A DNA stretch of 64,000 nt from Sphingopyxis sp. Root154 (GTDB taxonomy: Bacteria; Pseudomonadota; Alphaproteobacteria; Sphingomonadales; Sphingomonadaceae). The stretch lies in contig NZ_LMGI01000003.1 in NCBI RefSeq assembly GCF_001427105.1, forward strand, positions 226,618 to 290,617, given 5' to 3'. A model generated the notes under the pieces. That model was not told the DNA's origin, searched no databases, and worked only from the letters and a program-made list of their open reading frames with translations. This document shows, in pieces, positions 27,181 to 34,474 of this stretch (positions are counted from its first letter, which is position 1; each line of letters begins with the position of its first letter). Position numbers and translations under genes: made by a program.

Positions 27181-27735
27181 CTAGGAATTGCCGAACTTTT
27201 TATCGAAGAGGTATGTGACTTTCCTGAGAACCCAGTAGAAGGAATAAAAACTCTCTAGACATAAGAATGTCGAAATAGCGATTCCTGTTCTAACAGTAAG
27301 CTCTTCATACGTGCCCCAAAAACCCGTCAAAACTTCAAATTTCGCGATTCTAACAAGTGGGATCATGGTCATTATTATCGTAAATATCGAGAATAGTGCA
27401 AGAATATTGAAATATGATACGTTGTAAAATAGTTCCTTCCGGACTGTGGCTTTTCTATTCTCAATTTCAGCATCTTCTAGGTATATGCTATGAGAGTTTT
27501 CAGATTTATTTTCCGTTCCAAGAAAAAATATTACGCTAAATCCAAATCCAAGTAATATTGAAAACGTAGTTATTACGTTAGTTTTCGCGTCTAGGGGAAT
27601 TTTTCCTATAATAATTGCATAGGCAATAGAAATGACGAACAGCATCGCATATCTGCAAGCGACGCACCGTTTAGTTTTATCATCGAAGCGATAAAACGTT
27701 CTATTGTGGCGGGTAATTATATCGCGGACGTTCAT
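27181..27735 (-). CDS. small four-TM membrane protein of unknown function
   Basis: 184 residues. The N-terminus is charged (NVRDIITRHNRTFYRFDDKTKRC), then come four predicted spans: YAMLFVISIAYAIIIG (about 29-45), VITTFSILLGFGFSVIFFLG (about 54-74), a cytosolic helical stretch (SIYLEDAEIENRKATVRKELFYN), FNILALFSIFTIIMTMIPLV (about 109-128) and IAISTFLCLESFYSFYWVL (about 151-170). I do not recognise the family. Its ATG overlaps the upstream gene's stop as ATGA, so the two are translationally coupled. The layout of a soluble protein followed by a small multi-span protein recalls sensor/effector pairs of abortive-infection systems; that is inference. Confidence 0.8.
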   Translation of the reverse strand: MNVRDIITRHNRTFYRFDDKTKRCVACRYAMLFVISIAYAIIIGKIPLDAKTNVITTFSILLGFGFSVIFFLGTENKSENSHSIYLEDAEIENRKATVRKELFYNVSYFNILALFSIFTIIMTMIPLVRIAKFEVLTGFWGTYEELTVRTGIAISTFLCLESFYSFYWVLRKVTYLFDKKFGNS

Positions 27736-28481
27736 ATCGCTTCCGTTTTCGCGATAATCTGACTTTGGAGAATGTCCTTCATTTTTGCGCGTGTGCCCGC
27801 TTGCGGCGGATGTCCATCATCGTTCAATTTAACATCAATGAAGAATTTTGTTACGAATCCGGAGTTGTCAAAAAGATATATGGTCTTTTGAAGCTTTCCA
27901 ATGTCTGCGACAATGACGCAGTCTTCTATGTCTTCATCTAAAACGTGGTACATTCCACTCTGATTGACATACTCGGCCAGCTTCTTTTTCTTGCTACTCA
28001 TATTCTGCCCAAACAGGGACAGGATGGATCCATTTACATCTTCTTCAAAAGTCTCATCATTGTTCTGTCTTTTTGCAACAATAAGGTTTCTTCCTTTAAA
28101 TATGTTGCCTTTTGTGATGTCTTTCCCGTTCTGAGATACAGTAACTCTAACTTCTTTTGCTCTGACATCTTTAAGGTCAATATTGTCAGTGCGGAAGGAA
28201 TGGGTTTCTAATTTTTTTATATTGCTAAATTTTCTTTTAATGGCGTCGGCTAGATATGCGTAGCCGCCGTAGTTTCCTAGATACTGGCATCCGAGATAAA
28301 CTTTTCCTGACTTAGATAGGTATATGAGATACTGAAACTGCCTCTGATTTATACTTTGGGCGGAAATCTTTCCCTTTTCAGAGTTATCAAATGAGTGTCC
28401 CGTATAGGTGCTTTGAACGTTCCAAAGGCCAGATTTGGTTGAACCCGTTCGAATGAGTGCATGGGGATCAATGATCCCCAC
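27732..28481 (-). CDS. unrecognised protein, main part of a probably frameshifted gene
   Basis: As an independent frame it encodes 249 residues from a weak GTG. The part from YTGHSFDNSEKGKISAQSINQRQFQYLIYLSKSGKVYLGCQYLGNYGGY onward looks like a folded soluble domain, with a Lys-rich central region (NMSSKKKKLAEYVN) and a C-terminal FVTKFFIDVKLNDDG. The first ~25 residues overlap the frame of the 28349-28660 gene. Joining that frame at about 28385-28395 (near FGTFKAP) with this one near YTGHSF would give one protein of about 330 residues, requiring one extra base. So the GTG start may be artificial. No enzyme motif was recognised. Confidence 0.6.
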   Translation of the reverse strand: MGIIDPHALIRTGSTKSGLWNVQSTYTGHSFDNSEKGKISAQSINQRQFQYLIYLSKSGKVYLGCQYLGNYGGYAYLADAIKRKFSNIKKLETHSFRTDNIDLKDVRAKEVRVTVSQNGKDITKGNIFKGRNLIVAKRQNNDETFEEDVNGSILSLFGQNMSSKKKKLAEYVNQSGMYHVLDEDIEDCVIVADIGKLQKTIYLFDNSGFVTKFFIDVKLNDDGHPPQAGTRAKMKDILQSQIIAKTEAI

Positions 28482-28660
28482 CTTAGTTGTGGGAATAGTT
28501 CCGGGTCGTTGACATCGTAATCCGGCTGAATCTCGATCGCATTCAATACCTCGTCGAATTCATCTTGAGTTATCGGTACAAATTTGTCTGCATCAGTCGG
28601 ATGTTTTCGAGCAAGGAAATGGAAACTTGCGCTAACAGTTTCCCTCGTATTACGTGGCAT
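28349..28660 (-). CDS. N-terminal part of frameshifted island gene
   Basis: 103 residues from an ATG with a good ribosome-binding site (GGGAGAGAA, about six bases upstream). The sequence PRNTRETVSASFHFLARKHPTDADKFVPITQDEFDEVLNAIEIQPDYDVNDPELFPQLRWGSLIPMHSFERVQPNLAFGTFKAP looks protein-like, but the last ~20 residues (IRDTHLITLKRERFPPKV) are probably out-of-frame. It overlaps the next minus-strand frame by 133 bases. The simplest reading is one gene broken by a missing base; a programmed -1 shift is not supported because no canonical slippery heptamer is seen. Function unknown. Confidence 0.6.
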   Translation of the reverse strand: MPRNTRETVSASFHFLARKHPTDADKFVPITQDEFDEVLNAIEIQPDYDVNDPELFPQLRWGSLIPMHSFERVQPNLAFGTFKAPIRDTHLITLKRERFPPKV

Positions 28661-28730
28661 CGGTTCTCTCCCTGCGCCGATAATTTGCATAGATGATTTG
28701 AAAGCGCAAGAAAGTGACAGGAGTATCGTA

Positions 28731-29039
28731 ATGATCCTCATAACCGGTCACGTCATCCTGACCCCCGAACATCGCGATCGAATGATAGCGCTCGGCGCCG
28801 AGCATAGCGCGCGGTCGCGCGGCGAGGCGGGGTGTGTGGCGCATCATTGCCATGTCGATGTCGAGGACGCGATGCGGCTCGTCTTCGTCGAGGAGTGGAA
28901 GAGCATCGACGCGGTGCGCGCCCATTTCGCGGTGCCCGCGTCCGCCGCCTTCGTCGCCGAAATGCGCGCGCTGTCGCCGCAGCCGCCGGTGATCCGGATT
29001 TATGCCGCCGAGGATATCACCGCGAAACTGATGGGGTAG
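28731..29039 (+). CDS. antibiotic biosynthesis monooxygenase (ABM) domain protein
   Basis: 102 residues with the YgiN/ABM ferredoxin-like pattern: MILITGHVILTPEHRDRMIALGAEHSARSRGEAGCVAHHCHVDVEDAMRLVFVEEWKSIDAVRAHFAVPASAAFVAEM. The conserved features are the first strand, the ARSRGEAGCVAHH turn, VFVEEWKSIDAVRAHF and the His-containing helix. Members are small cofactor-free monooxygenases or quinol-related enzymes; many have no known substrate. ATG 28731 is preceded by AGGAG. First native high-GC gene to the right of the AT-rich island. Confidence 0.85.
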   Translation: MILITGHVILTPEHRDRMIALGAEHSARSRGEAGCVAHHCHVDVEDAMRLVFVEEWKSIDAVRAHFAVPASAAFVAEMRALSPQPPVIRIYAAEDITAKLMG

Positions 29040-29078
29040 GGGCGGTACGCCTCCTGACGGGCGGGAGCTACCCTCCTT

Positions 29079-29171
29079 CGTCATGCCGGACTTGGTCCGG
29101 CATCCATACAGGCAGCCTCGATGGACCCCGGATCAAGTCGAACGAGCCACGTGTCTCGTTCGAGGGTGACG
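29079..29171. repeat. extragenic palindromic element (copy B, variant)
   Basis: Begins CGTC and ends GACG. The first hairpin is perfect: ATGCCGGA (29083-29090), CTTGG, TCCGGCAT (29096-29103). The second half starts as in copy C (GGACCCCGGATCAAGT) but is then replaced by a hairpin with nine-base arms TCGAACGAG (29138-29146) and CTCGTTCGA (29155-29163) before rejoining GGGTGACGAG. Same family as the elements at 17103 and 50817. Confidence 0.7.
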
Positions 29172-29470
29172 AGAATTGTGAAGGGAAGGGCTTCAGAAAA
29201 AACCGCTTTCCTACATTATTCGGCTGTGCCAGCCTTCATCCGGCTCTTTCAAATCATCGACAACGACGGTTGCTGCCCGGCGTGCGGGGCGGGCGCCTTG
29301 GCCAGGCTTGCCGCGCGCATGGGGCAGGGCAACGGCAAATCGGCACACAAGGCTGAACTTTGCTGAACTTTGGGCATCGCGGCGTGCCTCCCGCGTCGGC
29401 CGGGCTCGCGCGGGACAGGCTTGATCCGCCGCGCCGTTGCGATAGGGCGGATCGATCGACGAAGGTGGCT
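29172..29470. other. intergenic stretch without a supported gene
   Basis: About 300 bases between the palindromic element and the next membrane-protein gene. It holds a tandem CTGAACTTTG/CTGAACTTTG duplication near 29352-29371 and several short open frames with poor starts and unconvincing composition. The last part should contain the promoter of the gene at 29471. Confidence 0.5.
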
Positions 29471-30031
29471 ATGCGGGGGCATATGAGCGGGTTCGAATTC
29501 ATCTTTTCGCTGTTCGGGCTGATCCTCGGCCTCGCGCTCGCCGAGGGGCTTGGCGGGCTGGCGCGCGCGCTCAAGGCCAGCCACCGCGTCCGCATCGGCT
29601 GGCCGACCGCGCTGCTCGGGCTGTTCGTGTCGTGCGACGTCGTCACCTTCTGGATGTACGGCTGGGCGATGCGCGACCTGCTGCCTTTGAGCTGGCCGGT
29701 ACTGTTCGGCGGCTTCCTCGTCACCGCCATCTATTATGTCGCGGCGAGCCTCATCTTTCCCGACGATCCCGAGGCGTGGAGCGACCTGAACGCCCATTTC
29801 GACAAACACCGGCGCATGGTGATCGGTGGCATCTTGCTGTGCAACGTCGCGCTGATCGCCAGCGTCGCGGCGCTCGATGGCCTCCCGCCCTTCGACCTGC
29901 GCAGGATCGTTCAGACCTGGAGCTTCTTCCCCGTCGCGGCGCTGGCGAGCTGGGCAAGCGACCGGCGCATCATATGCGCCTGCCTCATCTGGCTGATCGC
30001 GCTCTACCCGCTCTCGGCGGTGTGGCGTTAG
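29471..30031 (+). CDS. hypothetical multi-span membrane protein
   Basis: 186 residues. About five hydrophobic spans: FEFIFSLFGLILGLALAEGLGGLA, RIGWPTALLGLFVSCDVVTFWMYG, WPVLFGGFLVTAIYYVAASLIF, MVIGGILLCNVALIASVAAL and the C-terminal ICACLIWLIALYPLSAVW. A cytosolic acidic stretch (PDDPEAWSDLNAHFDKHRR) lies between spans 3 and 4. I recognise no family. ATG 29471 has GAAGG upstream; ATG 29483 (MSGFEF) with GGGGG is an alternative. Its stop abuts the stop of the convergent gene. Confidence 0.72.
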   Translation: MRGHMSGFEFIFSLFGLILGLALAEGLGGLARALKASHRVRIGWPTALLGLFVSCDVVTFWMYGWAMRDLLPLSWPVLFGGFLVTAIYYVAASLIFPDDPEAWSDLNAHFDKHRRMVIGGILLCNVALIASVAALDGLPPFDLRRIVQTWSFFPVAALASWASDRRIICACLIWLIALYPLSAVWR

Positions 30032-30460
30032 CTATTGCACCGCGGTGGTCTTGGCGACGACGCGCCACCCGGCATCGGTGCGATAGAGCAGCAGTTGGTC
30101 GACGTATCGGTCGCCGCCGAAATGCAGTTCATAGGTGACCGCGCTCATAGACGGCGTCGCGTCGCGGCGGTCAAGGACACGCCCGGTCGCGGCGGGATCG
30201 GGCCGCGCCGCCCAGTCGCCGAGCACCTCGGCGAAACGCTTGCAATCGACCGGCGTCGCGCCGCCTTCGGCCAGCGTGCAGAATTGCCCGTCGGGCAGGA
30301 ACAGCGCCTGCAGGCGTTCGACCCGCCCCGTGCGCAGCCCGTCGACATAGGCTTCGAGCGCGGCTTCGGGCGAAGACGCGTCGGGCGCCGCCAATGCGGG
30401 TCCCGCCGCCAGCAGCGCCGCGATGAAGGAAAGGGCAAGGCGTACAGGATCGAAGGGCAT
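30032..30460 (-). CDS. secreted NTF2/SnoaL-like protein
   Basis: 142 residues. A signal peptide (VRLALSFIAALLAAGPALAAPD) is followed by an NTF2-like domain: SPEAALEAYVDGLRTGRVERLQALFLPDGQFCTLAEGG, then MSAVTYELHFGGDRYVDQLLLYRTDAGWRVVAKTTAV. The helix-then-cone pattern and the final strand with GWRVVAK are typical of SnoaL/lumazine-binding-like proteins, which often bind small ligands. Periplasmic. ATG 30460 is placed by GGGAG nine bases upstream. The ligand is unknown. Confidence 0.75.
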   Translation of the reverse strand: MPFDPVRLALSFIAALLAAGPALAAPDASSPEAALEAYVDGLRTGRVERLQALFLPDGQFCTLAEGGATPVDCKRFAEVLGDWAARPDPAATGRVLDRRDATPSMSAVTYELHFGGDRYVDQLLLYRTDAGWRVVAKTTAVQ

Positions 30461-30542
30461 CGCATGAAACTCCCGCCGCAAATCAGGTGTGCAGCCTAGC
30501 CGCCTCCGCGCGGTTTCTCCAGCGGGAGTCGCGAAGAGAGGA

Positions 30543-30566
30543 GGCCCCGAAATGTGGTTCGGGACC
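30543..30566 (-). terminator. stem-loop terminator after the 30584-31351 gene
   Basis: Arms GGCCCCGAA (30543-30551) and TTCGGGACC (30558-30566) pair with a single wobble. Read on the minus strand, it lies 17 bases after the stop of the gene ending at 30584 and is followed by the pyrimidine-rich TCCTCTCTTC. Confidence 0.55.
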
Positions 30567-30583
30567 CCCTTCCTTCGGTCCGT

Positions 30584-31351
30584 TCAGTCGGTGGTCGGCG
30601 TGCTGCCGGCCGCAGGCGCTGCCGGCGCTTCAGCCGCCGGGGCCGGCGCTTCGGCCGCGGGCGCCACTGCGGCGGCGGGCGTCACTACGGCAACGCTCGC
30701 CGCGGGTGCCAGCTGCGCGGTCGGGATGATCACTGCGCCCGCCGGGATGGCATAGGCCAGCGTCTCGTTCGTGCGGGCCATCAGATGCTGGCCGTTCGGG
30801 ATGATCGCCGACTTGCCGGTGACGAAGGCGCCGAACACGCCGACCGCGATCGCTGCGCCGATCGCTGCGCCGGTGTTGCCCTCGCCCTCCTGCCGGTGCA
30901 TGCCCGCCAGCGGCAGGCGATGGCCGTTGGGCAGCGTCAGTTCGTTGAAGGTGACTTCCATCTTCGCCGACTTGCCGAACGCGCCCTTGCCGGTGCGCCA
31001 GGTCACGGTGCCCATGCCGCGCGTGCCCTTCGGGATCACGACGACGCCATTGTGCATCACGTCGAAGACAGTGTGCATCGGGATCGTGTGCCCCTCGCGC
31101 AATTTCTTGCTGTTTGCCTCGGCATCGGGCGTCAGGATCACTTCGGTATAGGACGGCAGCATCAGGCCGGGCGGCGCCGCGACGGCGAGCGCCGGTACCG
31201 CCAAGACGGCCGGGATTGCTGCCGGCGTGGCGGCAGGTTCGGCGACGGCGGCGGGCTCGGCCGCTGGTGCCGCGGCTTCCTGCGCCTGAACCGAAATTGA
31301 AAGCATGGCAAAAGAGACCGCAAAAGCGGCCGCGCCCTTCAGGTAATTCAT
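30584..31351 (-). CDS. secreted Ala/Pro-rich protein with conserved beta domain
   Basis: 255 residues. Signal peptide LKGAAAFAVSFAMLSISVQAQ, then a low-complexity Ala/Pro/Glu stretch. A middle domain has LPSYTEVILTPDAEANSKKLREGHTIPMHTVFDVMHNGVVVIPKGTRGMGTVTWRTGKGAFGKSAKMEVTFNELTLPNGHRLPLAG, reminiscent of TrbI/VirB10-like or Hsp-type beta domains with 'PxGTRxxGxV' turns. A Gly-rich membrane-like segment (GAAIGAAIAVGVFGAFVTG) and an Ala/Pro-rich tail follow. Function unknown. Start ATG 31351 has GGGGG seven bases upstream. Confidence 0.7.
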   Translation of the reverse strand: MNYLKGAAAFAVSFAMLSISVQAQEAAAPAAEPAAVAEPAATPAAIPAVLAVPALAVAAPPGLMLPSYTEVILTPDAEANSKKLREGHTIPMHTVFDVMHNGVVVIPKGTRGMGTVTWRTGKGAFGKSAKMEVTFNELTLPNGHRLPLAGMHRQEGEGNTGAAIGAAIAVGVFGAFVTGKSAIIPNGQHLMARTNETLAYAIPAGAVIIPTAQLAPAASVAVVTPAAAVAPAAEAPAPAAEAPAAPAAGSTPTTD

Positions 31352-31444
31352 CCATTTTCCCCCAAGCCGCAGAGTGCGGCCGAAAGTTACTTGCAAGGCT
31401 GTCAGTGCCTTGTCAATCGGGTCCGCTGCGGTTGGGGGCGGCAA

Positions 31445-34336
31445 TTACTTCAACAATGGCGCCAGATACTGACCGGTGAAGCTGCGCTTCTCCTTCACCA
31501 CTTGCTCGGGGGTGCCCGCGGCGACGATTTCGCCGCCCTTGACCCCGCCCTCGGGGCCAAGGTCGAGGATATAATCGGCGGTCTTGATGACGTCGAGATT
31601 ATGCTCGATCACCACGACGCTGTTGCCCTGATCGACGAGTGCCTGCAGCACTTCGAGCAGCTTTCGGACATCCTCGAAATGCAGGCCGGTGGTCGGCTCG
31701 TCGAGGATGTAGAGCGTCTGCCCGGTCGAGCGGCGCGACAATTCCTTGGCGAGCTTGACGCGCTGCGCCTCGCCCCCCGACAGCGTCGTCGCCTGCTGTC
31801 CGACCTTGATATAGCCAAGGCCGACGCGGACGAGCATCGCCATCTTTTCGCGGATCGAGGGCACCGCCTTGAAGAACTCCGCCGCATCCTCGACCGTCAT
31901 GTCGAGCACGTCGGCGATGCTGTGGCCCTTGAACTTCACCTCGAGCGTTTCGCGGTTGTAGCGTTTGCCGTGGCACGTCTCGCACGTCACATAGACGTCG
32001 GGCAGGAAGTGCATCTCGATCTTGATCAGCCCGTCGCCGGTGCAGGTCTCACACCGCCCGCCCTTGACGTTGAAGCTGAAGCGCCCGGGCTTGTACCCGC
32101 GCGCCTGGCTCTCGGGCAGCCCCGCGAACCAGTCGCGGATGATCGTGAAGGCGCCGGTGTATGTCGCGGGGTTCGAGCGCGGGGTGCGGCCGATCGGCGA
32201 CTGGTCGATGTCGATCACCTTGTCGCAATGCTCCAGCCCCTTCAGGCTGTCGTGCGGCCCCGCGATCATCCGCGCGCCGTTGAGCACGCGCGCCGCGCTG
32301 GCATAAAGCGTGTCGATGATCAGGCTCGATTTGCCCGATCCGGACAGGCCGGTGACGCAGGTGAAGGTGCCGAGCGGGATCTTCGCGGTGACATTCTGGA
32401 GGTTGTTCGCGCGCGCGCCCTTGAGCACGAGATCGAAGCCGTTGCCCTTGCGGCGATGCTTGGGAACCTCGATCTTCTTCGCGCCGGTGAGGTAGGCGGC
32501 GGTCAGGCTCTTCGTGTTCGCGAGCACCTCTTCCAGCGTACCCTCGGCGACGATTTCGCCGCCGTGCAGACCCGCGCCGGGTCCCATGTCGACGACATAG
32601 TCGGCGTGGCGGATAGCATCTTCGTCATGCTCGACGACGATCACGGTATTGCCGAGATCGCGGAGGCGCTTCAGCGTCGCGAGCAGCCGGTCGTTGTCGC
32701 GCTGGTGGAGGCCGATGCTCGGCTCGTCGAGGACGTAGAGCACGCCCGACAGGCCGCTGCCGATCTGCGAGGCGAGGCGGATGCGCTGGCTCTCGCCGCC
32801 CGAGAGCGTGCCGCTGGTACGGTTGAGGTTTAGGTAATCGAGCCCGACATTGTTGAGGAAGCCGAGCCGCTCGTTGATCTCTTTCAGGATCGCCTTGGCA
32901 ATCTGCTTCTGCGTGTCGTTCAATTTTGCGTCGAGCGTGCGGAACCAGCCGAGCGCGTCGGCGACCGAGCGCTGCGCCGACATGCTGATGTCTTCGCCCG
33001 CGATCTTCACCGCGAGCGGTTCGGGACGCAGGCGCGCGCCGTGGCACGTCTCGCACGGATGCGGCGCCTGATATTTGCTCAGCTCCTCGCGCATCCACGC
33101 GCTTTCGGTCTGGAGCAGGCGGCGGTTGAGGTTGCCGATCACGCCCTCGAACGCCTTGTGCGTCGTGTAGCTGCGCTTGCCGTCCTTGAAGGTCAGCTCG
33201 ACCGGCTTCCCCCCGCTGCCATAGAGGATGATCAGCTGAACCTCGCCGGGCAGGTCTTGCCACGGCGTAGTGAGGTCGAAACCATAGGCTTTGCCGAGGC
33301 TTTCGAGCACCTGCATATAATAGGGCGAGGGCGGGTTCGATTTCGCCCACGGCACCACCGCGCCCTTTTTCAGGCTGAGCGCATGGTTGGGGACGACGAG
33401 GTCGGGGTCGAATTCCTGCCGCTCGCCGAGCCCGTCGCACGCGGGGCATGCGCCCTGCGGCGCGTTGAAGCTGAACAGCCGCGGTTCGATCTCGGCGATC
33501 GTGAAGCCCGAGACCGGGCAGGCGAATTTCTCGGAGAAGATCAGCCGGTTCGCGGGGATGCCCGCGCCCTTCATCGCGCCGCCGGTGTCTTCCTCTTCGC
33601 GGCCTGGAACCGGACCGTCGGCAAGGTCGACATAGGCGAGCCCCTCGGCGAGCTTCAGCGCGGTTTCGAAGCTGTCGGCGAGGCGGGTGCCAAGGCCTTC
33701 GCGGACGGCAATACGGTCGACGACGACCTCAATGTCATGCTTGTATTTCTTGTCGAGCGCGGGCGCCTCGCCGATCTCGTAGAATTCGCCGTCAATGCGA
33801 ACGCGCGTGAAGCCGTCCTTCTGCCACTGCGCGAGTTCCTTCTTATACTCGCCCTTGCGGCCGCGCACGACGGGGGCGAGCAGGTAGGCGCGCGTCCCTT
33901 CGGGTAGTTCCATCACACGGTCGACCATATCGGTCACCGTCTGCGCGCTGATCGGCTCGCCGGTTGTCGGCGAATAGGGAATGCCGACGCGCGCCCACAG
34001 CAGGCGCATATAGTCGTAGATTTCGGTCACCGTCGCGACCGTCGAGCGCGGGTTGCGCGACGTCGTTTTCTGCTCGATGCTGATCGCCGGCGACAGTCCG
34101 TCGATATGCTCGACATCGGGCTTTTGCATCATCTCGAGAAACTGGCGCGCGTAAGCCGAGAGGCTCTCGACATAGCGCCGCTGCCCCTCGGCATAGATCG
34201 TATCGAAGGCGAGCGACGATTTGCCGCTGCCCGACAGGCCGGTGATGACGATCAGCGCATCGCGCGGCAGGTCGACGTTGACGCCCTTGAGATTATGCTC
34301 GCGCGCGCCGCGCACGGAAATATGGGTGAGACTCAT
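31445..34336 (-). CDS. uvrA: excinuclease ABC subunit A
   Basis: 963 residues, full UvrA length. Two ABC ATPase cassettes: first Walker [36 protein letters not shown], second [16 protein letters not shown]. Signatures [16 protein letters not shown] and [16 protein letters not shown]; Walker [16 protein letters not shown] and [16 protein letters not shown]. Zinc modules show CxxC pairs ([46 protein letters not shown]). It recognises DNA lesions for nucleotide excision repair. The start ATG 34336 ([16 protein letters not shown]) matches the family; the upstream extension is not credible. No obvious LexA site was identified. Confidence 0.97.
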   Translation of the reverse strand: MSLTHISVRGAREHNLKGVNVDLPRDALIVITGLSGSGKSSLAFDTIYAEGQRRYVESLSAYARQFLEMMQKPDVEHIDGLSPAISIEQKTTSRNPRSTVATVTEIYDYMRLLWARVGIPYSPTTGEPISAQTVTDMVDRVMELPEGTRAYLLAPVVRGRKGEYKKELAQWQKDGFTRVRIDGEFYEIGEAPALDKKYKHDIEVVVDRIAVREGLGTRLADSFETALKLAEGLAYVDLADGPVPGREEEDTGGAMKGAGIPANRLIFSEKFACPVSGFTIAEIEPRLFSFNAPQGACPACDGLGERQEFDPDLVVPNHALSLKKGAVVPWAKSNPPSPYYMQVLESLGKAYGFDLTTPWQDLPGEVQLIILYGSGGKPVELTFKDGKRSYTTHKAFEGVIGNLNRRLLQTESAWMREELSKYQAPHPCETCHGARLRPEPLAVKIAGEDISMSAQRSVADALGWFRTLDAKLNDTQKQIAKAILKEINERLGFLNNVGLDYLNLNRTSGTLSGGESQRIRLASQIGSGLSGVLYVLDEPSIGLHQRDNDRLLATLKRLRDLGNTVIVVEHDEDAIRHADYVVDMGPGAGLHGGEIVAEGTLEEVLANTKSLTAAYLTGAKKIEVPKHRRKGNGFDLVLKGARANNLQNVTAKIPLGTFTCVTGLSGSGKSSLIIDTLYASAARVLNGARMIAGPHDSLKGLEHCDKVIDIDQSPIGRTPRSNPATYTGAFTIIRDWFAGLPESQARGYKPGRFSFNVKGGRCETCTGDGLIKIEMHFLPDVYVTCETCHGKRYNRETLEVKFKGHSIADVLDMTVEDAAEFFKAVPSIREKMAMLVRVGLGYIKVGQQATTLSGGEAQRVKLAKELSRRSTGQTLYILDEPTTGLHFEDVRKLLEVLQALVDQGNSVVVIEHNLDVIKTADYILDLGPEGGVKGGEIVAAGTPEQVVKEKRSFTGQYLAPLLK

Positions 34337-34474
34337 GGGGGAGGTTTGTTCCAGATTTGTTCTAAGGGCGCAAGAGGCCGCGAACGGACTTCGCCGCGTC
34401 GCCCAAAGATAGGAACGCAAAGGCTCGGCCGCAACAGCGCCGTACAAGGCCGCCGTTGCGATCCGGGAGTTCGA

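Larger units (their letters stand above)
27181..28700. other. AT-rich genomic island (two-gene accessory module)
   Basis: From the stop of the membrane-protein gene to just beyond the start of the frameshifted gene, the DNA is visibly AT-rich (sample lines hold roughly 35-40% G+C by eye against about 65% around it) and uses codons such as AAA, ATA, TTT and AGA that are rare in the neighbours. The change is sharp on both sides: at about 27160-27180 beyond the Pho boxes and at about 28680-28710 before the monooxygenase gene. No integrase, transposase, tRNA or long flanking direct repeat is seen. This is a compact foreign insertion by composition. Confidence 0.8.

Noticed and set aside
28385..28400. 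Programmed -1 frameshift site in the island gene
   Set aside because: No canonical X XXY YYZ slippery heptamer with downstream structure was seen; a plain one-base deletion is simpler.
27160..28720. Insertion-sequence or integrase origin of the AT-rich island
   Set aside because: No transposase, integrase, terminal inverted repeats or tRNA target; only a seven-base TCCTGTC/GACAGGA match near the ends, which may be chance.
29121..29366. Plus-strand frame starting inside the palindromic element
   Set aside because: Starts within a repeat, no ribosome-binding site, unconvincing composition despite a CPAC motif.
29249..29809. Minus-strand frame of 186 codons
   Set aside because: Shadow of the membrane protein at 29471-30031; highly charged nonsense composition.
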